Of a stretch of 64,000 bases of DNA, positions 26,955-38,700 are shown piece by piece (the first letter of the stretch is position 1; each line of letters opens with the position of its first letter). Source of the DNA: Epinephelus fuscoguttatus (lineage: Eukaryota; Chordata; Actinopteri; Perciformes; Serranidae); the NCBI RefSeq assembly GCF_011397635.1, contig NC_064756.1, forward strand, positions 16,754,817-16,818,816, in the 5' to 3' direction. Both the position numbers and the translations under genes were made by a program. The notes beneath the pieces are model-generated. The model was given only the letters and a program-made list of their open reading frames with translations, was not told where the DNA came from and did not search any database.

Positions 26955-28289
26955 TAACCAGCGTTGCTACGCAGATACTGGGATATGTACTGTAACATGA
27001 GCTTGATCTGCATTTCAGCACCTGTTACAAAGTTATGCACCTCCATGCTTGCCAAGCATTCATGTCTCACGCACACACACACACACACACACACAATGTA
27101 ATTGCACTCTTGTAGCCTAACAGTAAACCCTCACTCTGCACCTCTGACGTGCATAACAGTATGAAGTGCTGACTTTGTATGTGGTTCTGTTCTGTACTCA
27201 GCAAACCACCAGCAGTTGTGGATTATGGCTGGATGCTTATGGTTGCGATGCATATTCACATTCATTTTTTATAAAGAACCACACAAAAGTGGCAGAGACA
27301 TGAAAGTATCACACATCTAAATGTTTTACAGCAAAGGAAGGATGTGTGTGTGTGTGATTGTGTTCGGGGTATATTTGAAAGAAAGTCTCCACCTGTAGGC
27401 CTTGTTGGTTTCTATGACATTTCCATGTAGAGTGACGGTGTGTAGATGTGGTAGCACGCCCAGCCTGTCCACCTCTGACAGAATAAAAATGTTGTTGCCG
27501 TGCAGATATAACACACGCAGTTCATGTAGCTCGCACAAAACCTGTGACACAAGCACACACATGCACACATTGTGGGTGCACTGTGAGAGAAAGCCACTGT
27601 GCAAGCAAACGTGAACGTGCAATGAACAGAGGAAGCTTACTTGATCTATGTGTGAGATTTTGTTGAAGGAAAGGTCCAGCCAGGCGAGCTGCGATGGCTC
27701 AGCCAGGAAGTGGTTAACAGTCTTGTGGAGGTCATGAATGTGAGTGATGTTGTTGTTATTGAGACGCAGGGAGCAGCTTAGGTACTTCATCTGTGAGTTT
27801 CTTTTTAAAGGCCGCAGAACGGTGCTGGGTTCCTCTGTCCATGCGTCTGAGATCACAAATAAAAGAAAGTAAGTACTAATTTGTGTAACATTTGGTCGAA
27901 TTGTTTCAACGGCATCTAAATCTATGGATCAGTTTCTGAAACACCATACATTGCAGTCGTTAAGTGTGCAACCACAGAGAAGAATAACACTGCCTGTAAA
28001 GTAGAATTTATCACAAACAAACATATACTGACAATTTCTCTATGAGGTGTATTAATCCTGTTTTTTATTTAAGTATAGTGCAGTACACTGTAATGTGCAG
28101 CCATTAGGCAAAGATGCAGTCAGTCCCTAATAGAGATGTAATAATATTGTAATGATAATACTGAAAATAAAACATGAGTGTACAGTACCATAAGGAGAGG
28201 CTGAAAAAAAACTTAGAGGAATATAATAGTGTACTACCTGCCAAACTGCTGATTTGTTTGAAAGATAAATCCACCGGAGCTCCATACAT
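26561..28289 (-). CDS. lrrc51: Leucine-rich repeat-containing protein 51
   Basis: Fish orthologue of the leucine-rich repeat half of the human LRTOMT locus (LRRC51). Four coding exons on the minus strand: 28289-28238, 27846-27641, 27541-27393, 26693-26561, in frame, giving 179 residues (human about 192). A non-coding first exon appears to end at 28595 with the donor G|GTAAGT. The ATG at 28289 is the first available, since that exon contains no ATG. Visible blocks: APVDLSFKQISSLA, EEPSTVLRPLKRNSQ, then LRRs LRLNNNNITHIHDL, LAWLDLSFNKISHID, LRVLYLHGNNIFIL, LHTVTLHGNVIE, and the C-terminal cap NRVISALPQLKTMDFS...TRQERVMAKIW. It is probably a cytosolic scaffold; an X-box upstream fits expression in ciliated cells. 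It forms a head-to-head pair with numa1. Confidence 0.94.
26898..26950. repeat. (TG)n microsatellite
   Basis: An uninterrupted TG run of about 53 bp within the last intron of lrrc51; a related CA run lies at about 27072-27094, giving complementary tracts about 120 bp apart. Confidence 0.95.
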
Positions 28290-28698
28290 ATTCACACCTG
28301 TAATAGAGTCCCTCACCTGTGGGAGGACAGTGACGTCACGGTGAGTAAACTGACCCAGTGATCATCAAACGCCATTAATGTAATAAAACTGTTTTTTTCC
28401 CACTTTAACACAAAAGCTTGGTTATAATAAGTTTTTTTTCATTAACGTTATATATCGTGGTTTCGCAAACTCACTTTGTAGCTATCCTGTTTCTGAACTG
28501 AAAAATAAATCGACAGTGTAGATCAAAACAAGCACAAAATGCCAATATCGTTTTTTTAGCTGGTGACCTATCACAAATTAAATAATATACTTACCAATTA
28601 ACTGAGGGAAAGTATAAAAGCAACACGCTATTTAGCTTAAGTTATTTAGAAAGCTGTATTTCGCCGTAGTTAAGCACCTATTAAAGAGACAACAACAT

Positions 28699-28712
28699 GT
28701 TTCCATGGAAAC
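28699..28712 (-). promoter_or_regulatory. X-box (RFX) palindrome upstream of lrrc51
   Basis: GTTTCCATGGAAAC is a perfect 14-bp palindrome fitting the RFX X-box (GTTNCC...GGNAAC). It lies about 105 bp upstream of the donor-defined end of the lrrc51 non-coding exon (28595), the usual distance for X-boxes that drive ciliary genes. Direct observation of the motif; binding is inferred. Confidence 0.6.
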
Positions 28713-28723
28713 GAACAGGTATA

Positions 28724-28739
28724 TTATGGGACTTGTAGT
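28724..28739 (-). promoter_or_regulatory. ZNF143/SBS-like element
   Basis: On the minus strand the sequence reads ACTACAAGTCCCATAA, one mismatch from the core of the Staf/ZNF143 binding site (ACTACAATTCCCA). It is 11 bp beyond the X-box, within the compact lrrc51 promoter. ZNF143 sites are frequent at bidirectional housekeeping promoters. Confidence 0.5.
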
Positions 28740-28942
28740 AAGAGTTTACATATGATCTAATATGGATTACAGTGAAATCATCTTGCCCATAGACTTCCAG
28801 AAATCTTTGGCGTGTAAAATTCGTTGCCGTGATAAACACACGGTGACAATTATTAGTTCATTAGTTAAAAACTGTTTAACGACTGTGCGTGTAGGATGCG
28901 GTAGGATGTTTATCTTGCTTGCTTGAAACAGCTTGAATTGTG

Positions 28943-28960
28943 TTCCGGTGCACACCGGAA
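28943..28960. promoter_or_regulatory. ETS inverted-pair element between lrrc51 and numa1
   Basis: TTCCGGTGCACACCGGAA contains two opposed ETS half sites (TTCCGG/CCGGAA) with near-perfect dyad symmetry. It lies midway between lrrc51 (transcribed leftward) and the likely non-coding first exon of numa1, which ends at 29388 with AAAG|GTGAGT. A role in a shared promoter is inferred. Confidence 0.45.
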
Positions 28961-29757
28961 TTCATCCTGGTTGGCGGAGTCAGTAGTCAGCACTAATGTT
29001 AAAGCATATTTCACTCGCTGTAATCCGAATGTTTGACGTGTAAAATAAAATAAATCAAAAAACATGTCAAGGTTATGTTTAACAATATGAATGCTGGTTG
29101 CATTTTAAACTTTATACGTCCCCACCTCTCCCAAAATCGAGCACGCCGATGTCATAAAACGAGCGCGTCATTCAGTCGAATTCCGGCTTTTCAACCAATC
29201 AACTACGACTATTTTCACACGCGTCGATATGTGAAGACTGATTGGCTGGTTCAATCTTCAGCTACCCGTTTTGAATTTTACCTAGCTGTAGAGGCAGCAG
29301 TTGTTCGTAGCAGTAGAAGCATTGCATGTTTTTACAGGAGGAGTTGGACGGATAAACACTACAAAAAAGAGGCATAAGCCCTTTAAAGGTGAGTTACTGC
29401 CTGAAAGCAACAATTTATTACCGTCGGTCTTTAAGAATTATCTAACACTTTCTAAGTTAAGCGTTAATGTTACCTTAAGTTAACCAACGTTTGGTTTGAA
29501 CTATCTTACTGTTAGCTTGTTGACCGTAAGTTAGCATTCTGCAACAATAATTCAGGAAGTCTTATCGTTAACTTTAACTGCTTAATCATCGTTAGCTTAG
29601 CAGCTCGTGTATGAACTATATCAGCATTAATAAACAGTGCTAAGTTAATGCGTGCTCATGTGTTAGCTTGATGAAGCTAACGTTAGCTGATACGTTTGTT
29701 TATGCGGTCTTTTTCGCTTATAGGTTGAAATCCCTTGAAAACAAAGGGTCAGCCAAG

Positions 29758-32700
29758 ATGGCTATTAACTGGGGAGTTAAGGCTCTTCTCGGCTGGGTAA
29801 GTTGATAGTAACATTGGTTACAGTGCAAATTTGTTGACTCCAGGAAGGCTTATTAACCAGAGAGATGCAGTTTTATTTCACCAACTTGTAAACTATCTTT
29901 TTGCAGGTCAACACCTTAAAGCTGTCTGATCGAGAAATATCTATCGAGGATTTACAAGATGGGACAGTCTTGCTTAAAGTTGTTAATATGCTGTAAGTAG
30001 GAGCAATGTGTTGAAATGCCTTGTCTGTGTAAACAATAGAAGGTCAGTGATTGCTGATTACATTTGTAGGATATCGGGGTTGTAGAGATGCTGATTCATT
30101 GGAGTAAACCTCAGTTTTACTCTTGTTTTTTCACCTTTGTGCTATCTTAGGAAAAAGGAGCCCAAGTATCGTTTCAGTAATTCCACTGAGGAACGATTCA
30201 AGGTCATTGCAGACTTTTTGGAAAGTGAGTTTGTCTACTCATCTTACATACCTTCACATTTATCTTTAGTGTGATTTTAGTCTTTGCTATATTTACTAAT
30301 AATGTATCACTCCCTTACAGCATATTGCTGGACCTTTTCCTTCCCTCTGCTTCCACTTTGTGTGCTCAGAAACACTTACCATGTCTCACACCTACCACTG
30401 TGATGACTGGATGATGTTGATTTTGTCATCTGGCTCTACAGTATAGAGCACAGTTTTCTGTGACATCATCTTGTTGAAAGTTTTAAATCTGTTGCACCTT
30501 TGACCACACCCAGCATTGGGTTGGGTGTGGTCTCAAGTGTGCCCTTTTGCACTTGTAAACATGCCAGACAGGGAAGTCAAGATGTAAAGAACACACCCTG
30601 ACTACCACTATCTTTTTTATGTATCAGACTGACAGATATTGGATATTGTTGTCCTTTGAGAATTAACTTATCTCTGTTTTATTTTTTTTTAACAGGGGAT
30701 TGCAGATTTAGTGCAGCCAAGGGCACTTCATTATCATGGGCCAGCATTAGAGATGGCTTCAACCTAACAGTAGAAATTGCAAAGGTACAAGATGAAGAAA
30801 AAGAAATAAAACTAAAGACATAAACATAAACGAAGATCCATTCTGACTCATCTTTTTGGTACCACCAGGTGCTTTTGTTGCTCGTTTACCATGACATAAT
30901 GAATGACCGCTGCACTCTGAATGCGTTGGACTGTGATGTGGAGGTGAGTTGAAAGTTTGTTTTTTCTGATTTCCTACAAAGTATTATGTGTCCGCCACTT
31001 AAATACATCATATTTCATTCATCATGTGTGGCGCTGTGCTGCCATTTAACTCTTCCAATTTATTTGCATCCTCACTTTTATCTGTTAGCAAGAGATAGCA
31101 CACCTAACTGGTTCCTTTGTGATGGAGAGCGATGGCTGCGTTTATCTGAGTGATGGACTTGATGCCTATTTGGCAAGGAAACGTAAGTAACAAATTTCTT
31201 ACATTATCCATTTCTTTATTAAAATGACATTCTAGGAAACAAACACGCTCTAATACTTATCGAAATGTATTTCTCCATGAATTTTAGGTTTGCCTGTCCG
31301 CTGTGAAATTTTTCGATCAGCAACCACCTCTACCTCCAATGTGTCGACTATCTCCTCGTTCTCAGATGACGAGTCCCCCGTCTTCCATCGCAAAAAGAAA
31401 ATCACATTTGTGGAGATGCAAACTGTGGCTTCTTCCTCGGTCAGGTACCCACATGGATTCAAATTTATCCAAAACAGTGCTTATCATAGTCATCAAATGT
31501 AAGTAAAGCAATTTTATGGGCAACATTAATCAAAGATTTGGTTTGGCTATTAATCTGTTGAACCTCTTCACTAGACATTTTCCATCTTAATTAGATGCTT
31601 GTCTCCATTGAAAGACCTTTAGCCTGAGAGAATAACAAGTGAGATGAGTTTTGTTTGTATTGTGTAGTTGGGTTTTATATACCTATTAAAGCAGTTTAAT
31701 ATATCATGCTTTGCCAAACCTGCTATAACTGAGATACTTGTTTTCACACCATAACAAAAAGGCTAACTTGCATATCACTATACATTAAAACACTTCCAAT
31801 CCATTTATGTCATGATTTTGCAATTCTTTAGCTTGTCCCATGTGCTTTTATTCCCACAGCAAGTCTCCTCTGCAGGATATCATGAACACACCTAAATTTC
31901 AGTTGAGGAAAGTGCAGCGACAGATGATCAAGGAGAGAGACTACAGAGACGGGTTGGAGAGGGAGCTGGCCAGCAAGCTTGCACTTATTGCAGAGAGAGG
32001 TACCGCATTTGTGTGGATGTGTTTGAATGAAAACATTGTTGGTTAGGCTGGTAAGAGAAATAGTTCAAACTCTTGTGAGTGATGTTTAACAAACTTGGAC
32101 TGTTCTGTCAGAGACCTCCTGAAAATGTGCATGTCCATTCCTTCACACATCACACTGACTTCAAAATGTCAAATCCTTTTCTTTAGAGTCCCATATTAAC
32201 CAGCTGCAGTACCGCCTGGATAAGCTGAAAGAAGAGCAAAGTGATCAGGAGCAGGTTATCAGGGAACAAATCAATGAGCTTGAGACCAAGAACGACATGT
32301 AAGTACCCAAGGATATGCCTATTTATTAGTGCATGACAGAGCTAATGATAAGTGAATAACTTGTAAATCAAAGGTGTGTGTGTGTGTTCAACTTGAGTTT
32401 GAGATAATGTTTACTTCTATAGGCTGCGACACCTCCTCTACTTGTTTTATTCACACACGGCCCATGTTCATTTTGGATTAAAACAGAACAGACTGAGCTC
32501 GTAGCCTATAAGATACAAAATGTTATTTTCTTCAGGCTGTTATGTCATACTTAAACCCGTCCAAAACGCTAAAGGCATATGATGCAGGATTTGTTGCTTA
32601 TTGCTTGTAAACACAACATTCAAACTTGGCCCCTCCTCCTTGGCTCAATGAGACGTTAGTAGAGCGAGGTAGAAAGTGAATGAGGAGAGGTAACAGCGTT

Positions 32701-35700
32701 AATGAGATCAAAGCAGTGAATCAGAGGAACAAAAACATTATTTTGTGACTGTTTTACTGTGGTACGTTCTAAAGCACGAATAAACACACCCTCACCTCCG
32801 CACAACCCAGCTAAAAGTTGCTGCATCACAGGATTTTGTGTGAATTCAGCTGAAGTGCATGCTTGTGTGTGTGTGTGTGGCCCAACCCCACCCCTGATCA
32901 ATCAGGCACACAGACCTGCAGCTGTATTCATACAGGAAAGAGAAAGCTGGTTGCTATGCTTATATAAAACCTCACGCTACTATTGGCTGGGGACTACACA
33001 CCACTACTCAAAGGCTGACACTCAGAAAGGTCCTGAACAAACCAAAATAAGACTTAAATACGAAAATACAGGCAGAGGGCAGGTTCTCTGCACATAGACA
33101 CCACTGCTAGTCGGTCATAAATGATGATTGAGACTGATTACATTTGTGTGAATCTACATATTGTGTGTTTTGTTTGTTTTTTCTTTTGGAAAATCCTGCA
33201 AGCAAGAATGTGCCGTGAAATGGATTTAAAGAAACTGTTTTGCTAACTGTTCTGTTTTTCTTCTTGTCTCAGGTTGCAAACACGTCTTAATGAGATGTTA
33301 AAGCAGAATAAAGACCTCAAGAGTAACTCCTCACTTATGGAGCGCAAAGTGGATGAGCTGTCAGATGAAAACGGTGTGCTTGCATCGCAGGTAATGACAC
33401 ACAGCAAAGGTTTCTCGCTGTTAAATGCTGCTAATCCCCTAAGTGAAAAGACAGTCATGTGCAATGTGTATGTCCTTCAAAGATTCAACACGAGCAGACT
33501 TCTCTTGAAACAAAGTCATGCAAGCATGCTGGTGTATATGGGGATTATGCCAGTCTCAGCAGCACTAGCGAGACAGAACAAAACAGACTCACATGTGTCA
33601 GTGTTGCTGATCCTAAAGACTTTTTCTAACGTATTTGTTGCAGGTGAGAACAGTGTCTTCACAGCTGGCCATCTTTGAGGCAGAAGTTAGCAGGCTGACA
33701 GAGACCCAAGCATTTGCCCAGGAGGAGTGGAGAAGCAAAACAGGCCACTTACAGTCCGAACTTGACCAAGCTACTGCTCAAAAGGTAGATACACATTCAC
33801 AACAGAAGCTGCATTCGAAACTGCTTTTGATTTGTTAAATTTTATCAAATGATGTAGATTGTACTCACTAAAATTAAACTTTTTTGTAAAGAATTAAAGC
33901 AATCCTATTAGTTATGTGTTGATTGAATTCAATCATTTTACTTGTTCATTACTTGCTGATTATATTTCTAGGCAAAGGTGTTTTAATGTATTATGCTCCT
34001 TTTTGTTCCTCAGGAGCTACTGACTGAACAAATTCAGATCCTCCAGGGAAAGATTTCCTGTTTGGAGGATGAAATAAGCAGGGCCACTAAGGAGGAAGTA
34101 GGGGAGAATATGGGGCCTGTAATGGAGGTAAAGTCCATGATTCTGTTTAAAACTTCACAAATGTTTGTAAATCAAAAGTAAAGTCTGCATGTTCTCAATC
34201 TTTTAAAATCTACTTTGGATGGGGCGTCGGTGGCTTAGTGGTAGAGCAGGCGCTCCATGTACAAGACTGTTGCCGCAGCGGCCCGGGTTCAACTCCAGCC
34301 TGTGGCCCTTTGCTGTATGTCACTCCCTCTCTCTCTCCCCCTTTCATGCTTGTCTGTCCTATCCATTAAAGGCTAAAAAGCCCCAAAAAATATCTTAAAA
34401 AAAAAAAAAAAATCTACTTTGGATGAAATTGTTACTAATTGTCTTCTTTTCTTAAATTTCCAGCAAGAAATGTTGACCAGTTTGAAGATTGAGCTGGAGA
34501 ACACATTTTGCTCCCTGAAACAGGCTGAGGTAGAGGTGGTGGCCAAAACACAGCAGCTGGCAGAGTATCAACAAGAAATTAATCAACAGAAAGAGCTCCT
34601 GAAACAGCAGGAGTCCCAAACTGAAGAAATGATTCAAGCCAAGGATGAAATTCTAAACAAACTGCAAAAGGAGATTGTTGAGCAGAGAGTAGCCCTTCAA
34701 CAAGAGATCCAGGATCTTAAGATTCAGCTTGAGCAAGCTGAGCAGCAGAAGGCTGAGCAGATGAGCAGACTACAGCAGCACATTACTGCTTGTGAACAAG
34801 AAGTTGAAAAACTAAAGGAAATTAAGAAAGAAAAGGAAGACCTTCTCTCCCAGACTGAAGAAAATTTGAAAGATCTCAAGACAAAATTATCTGCTGCTAG
34901 TTCCCTCTTAGCTGATAAAGACAAACAAATTGACAGCCTTAAAGGAGAAGCTGACATTCTTAAAGATGAAACCAAAAACAGCAAAAATGAAATTCAAGCC
35001 AAAGAGGAAATGCTTGCCAAATTACTTCTGGAGAAGTCTCATGAGCAAGACATTTTTCAGAATAAAATCCAGACCTTAACAGACCAAGTAGAAGACCTTA
35101 GCTCGTCTCTCAAACAGGCTCAGCAGGAAATTCAATTTAAGCAAGACCAACTGACCAAAACCCAACAAGAGAATGTCCAACAAAGGGAAGTACTCCAACA
35201 ACAGATTGTAACCTGTGAAGAGGAGATTCAGAGGTTAAAAGAAGAGATACAAGAAAGAAACGAGCAGCTTGTTCTTCTAAAGAATGACAGCTCTCGACAC
35301 TCTGAATTGTTGGAGCAAGAGATAACAGGTCTAAAATGCCAACTAGAAAGTTTAAATGACTCTCTCAGAAAGGCTGAGGGACAAGTTCAGGCTCAGAAGG
35401 TCATGCTTACAAACCAGGAGCAGCAAAATGCTCATCAGACCGAGGTCCTGCAGCAACAACTTTCTGCTTCTGAAGAGAGGGTGAGGAGCATGAAGGAGGA
35501 GATCCAGGCTAAAGAGGAACAGATGGACATGTTGAAAAATCAAAGTTCAGAGCAGTCAGAACTCCTACATGAAAAGCTCCAAGATTTAAAGAAACAGGTT
35601 GAGTGTCTCAGTTCCTCACTGAAGAATGCTGAGGAGAAGTTGCAGTCCAAGGAAAACCTGTTTGCTGAACAGCAACTACAGAGGACTCAGGATATGGAGG

Positions 35701-38700
35701 CTCTCCAGGTGCAGATGGTGGCATCTCAGGAGGAGGTGAAGAGGCTCAATGCAGAGATTCACGCTAAGGAGGAGCAATTAGTTCTGCTAAAGCATGACAC
35801 CTCTACACACTCTGAATTACTACAGAAAGAGATTGAAAGTCTGAATAAACAAATAAGTACTATGAGCAGTTCCCTTGAGATCGCCAAGGACCAAGCCCAA
35901 GCCAAAGAAGATGCGATGGCCAATCAGAAGCAGGAGAGTGCTTTGCAGATTGAGGCGCTTGGAAAACACAGTGCAGATCTTGAGAAGGAGGTTAATCGGC
36001 TGAAGGAGGAGATTCAAACTAAAGAATGTGAGGCAGACCTGTTGAAGGCTGAGAGCTGCAAAGAGTCACAAGTGCTGCAGAAGGAGATCCAAACTCTTAA
36101 AGACCAAGTAGAAAGTTTGAACGAATCCCTGAAGACTACAACAGAACAGGTTCAGGTTAAAGAAAACCTGCTGACTCAAAAGGAAATGGAGATTTCTCAG
36201 GAAACAGAAAAATTTCAAAACATGATGGCAGCCTCTGAAGAGGAGATTCGAGGCCTTAAGGAGCAGATCCAGGCTAAAGAGGAACAGATGGACTTGTTGA
36301 AAAATCAAAGTTCAGAGCAGTCAGAACTCCTACATCAAGAGCTACAGGATTTAAAGAAACAGGTTGAGTGTCTCAGTTCCTCACTGAAGAATGCCGAGGA
36401 GAAGTTGCAGTCCAAGGAAAACCTGTTTGCTGAACAGCAACTACAGAGGACTCAGGATATGGAGGCTCTCCAGGTGCAGATGGTGGCATCTCAAGAGGAG
36501 GTGAAGAGGCTCAATGCAGAGATTCACGCTAAGGAGGAGCAATTAGTTCTGCTAAAGCATGACACCTCTACACACTCTGAATTACTACAGAAAGAGATTG
36601 AAAATCTGAATAAACAAATAAGTACTATGAGCAGTTCCCTTGAGATCGCCAAGGACCAAGCCCAAGCCAAAGAAGATGCGATGGCCAATCAGAAGCAGGA
36701 GAGTGCTTTGCAGATTGAGGCGCTTGGAAAACACAGTGCAGATCTTGAGGAGGAGGTTAATCGGCTGAAGGAGGAGATTCAAACTAAAGAATGTGAGGCA
36801 GACCTGTTGAAGGCTGAGAGCTGCAAAGAGTCACAAGTGCTGCAGAAGGAGATCCAGACTCTTAAAGACCAAGTAGAAAGTTTGAACGAATCCCTGAAGA
36901 CTACAACAGAACAGGTTCAGGTTAAAGAAAACCTGCTGACTCAAAAGGAAATGGAGATTTCTCAGAAACAGAAAAATTTCAAAACATGATGGCAGCCTCT
37001 GAAGAGGAGATTCGAGGCCTTAAGGAGCAGATCCAGGCTAAAGAGGAACAGATGGACTTGTTGAAAAATCAAAGTTCAGAGCAGTCAGAACTCCTACATC
37101 AAGAGCTACAGGATTTAAAGAAACAGGTTGAGTGTCTCAGTTCCTCACTGAAGAATGCCGAGGAGAAGTTGCAGTCCAAGGAAAACCTGTTTGCTGAACA
37201 GCAACTACAGAGGACTCAGGATATGGAGGCTCTCCAGGTGCAGATGGTGGCATCTCAAGAGGAGGTGAAGAGGCTCAATGCAGAGATTCACGCTAAGGAG
37301 GAGCAATTAGTTCTGCTAAAGCATGACACCTCTACACACTCTGAATTACTACAGAAAGAGATTGAAAATCTGAATAAACAAATAAGTACTATGAGCAGTT
37401 CCCTTGAGATCGCCAAGGACCAAGCCCAAGCCAAAGAAGATGCGATGGCCAATCAGAAGCAGGAGAGTGCTTTGCAGATTGAGGCGCTTGGAAAACACAG
37501 TGCAGATCTTGAGGAGGAGGTTAATCGGCTGAAGGAGGAGATTCAAACTAAAGAATGTGAGGCAGACCTGTTGAAGGCTGAGAGCTGCAAAGAGTCACAA
37601 GTGCTGCAGAAGGAGATCCAAACTCTTAAAGACCAAGTAGAAAGTTTGAACGAATCCCTGAAGACTACAACAGAACAGGTTCAGGCTAAAGAAAACCTGC
37701 TGACTCAAAAGGAAATGGAGATTTCTCAGGAAACAGAGAAATTTCAAAACATGACAGCAGCCTCTGAAGAGGAGATTCGAGGGCTTAAGGAGCAGATCCA
37801 GGCTAAAGAGGAAGAGCTGATCACACAAAGAAAAGAGGGCTCCATACATTCTGACATACTACAGCAAGAGATCAAATGTCTCAAAAACCAACTTGCTGAT
37901 ATGGGTGACTCTCTCACAAAGGCTGAGGAGAAGGTTCAGACTCACCTGGTTATGCTCACCAATCAGGAGCAGGAAAGTGCCCATCAGAAGGAGCTTCTGC
38001 AGCAACAACTCTCAACTTCTGAGGAAGAGGTGAGGAAAATGAAAGAGGAGATCCGAGCTAAAGAGGAACAAATAATACTGCTGAAGACCGACAGCTCAGA
38101 GCAGTCTGATTTGCGACAGCAAGAGATCCAAAGTTTAAAGACACAAGTGGAGACTCTTGGCTCCTCACTGAGGAAGGCTGAGGAGGATATGAAATCCAAG
38201 GAACATCTGTTGGCTCAACAAGAGCAAGAAAATGCTCAACAGAGGGACGCTCTCAAAAACCTACAGGAGAAAGTCGAACAAGTAGAGATTCTGAATAAAC
38301 AGATTTCTTTACGGGAAGAAGAGATTCAAAAGCTAAAAGAGTCTCAGAGTGAGAATGAAAACCTCCTCCTCAAGGCTGAGGAGAAACTGCAGACACTTCA
38401 AGCAGAGCTGACTGCAGTCAACACACTCATAACCGATAAAGACCAAAGTTTGAACACTCTCAGAGAGGAGGTAGCTGCCCAAGCTAACTTGGTTCACAGA
38501 GCCAAAGAGGAAGCTGAGGCCAATGAGAAAATGCTGGCTAAGATAAAGGAGGAGAGCTCCAACCAGACAGATGCTCTTCACCATGAGATCCAGGATCTGA
38601 AAGGGGAACTGAAAACCACTTCTTTGAATCTTCAGGCTAAAGAGCAGATGTTACTTGAAACTCAGAAGGAGTCCGCTGAGCAGATAGACCTCCTCCAGCA

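Noticed and set aside
34222-34300. Functional tRNA gene in a numa1 intron
   Set aside because: tRNA-like boxes belong to a SINE with poly(A) and target duplication; no complete cloverleaf with anticodon arm.
35820-38199. Series of minus-strand leucine-rich frames under the numa1 rod
   Set aside because: They recur at the same period as the tandem repeat and are the reverse complement of coiled-coil codons, not genes.
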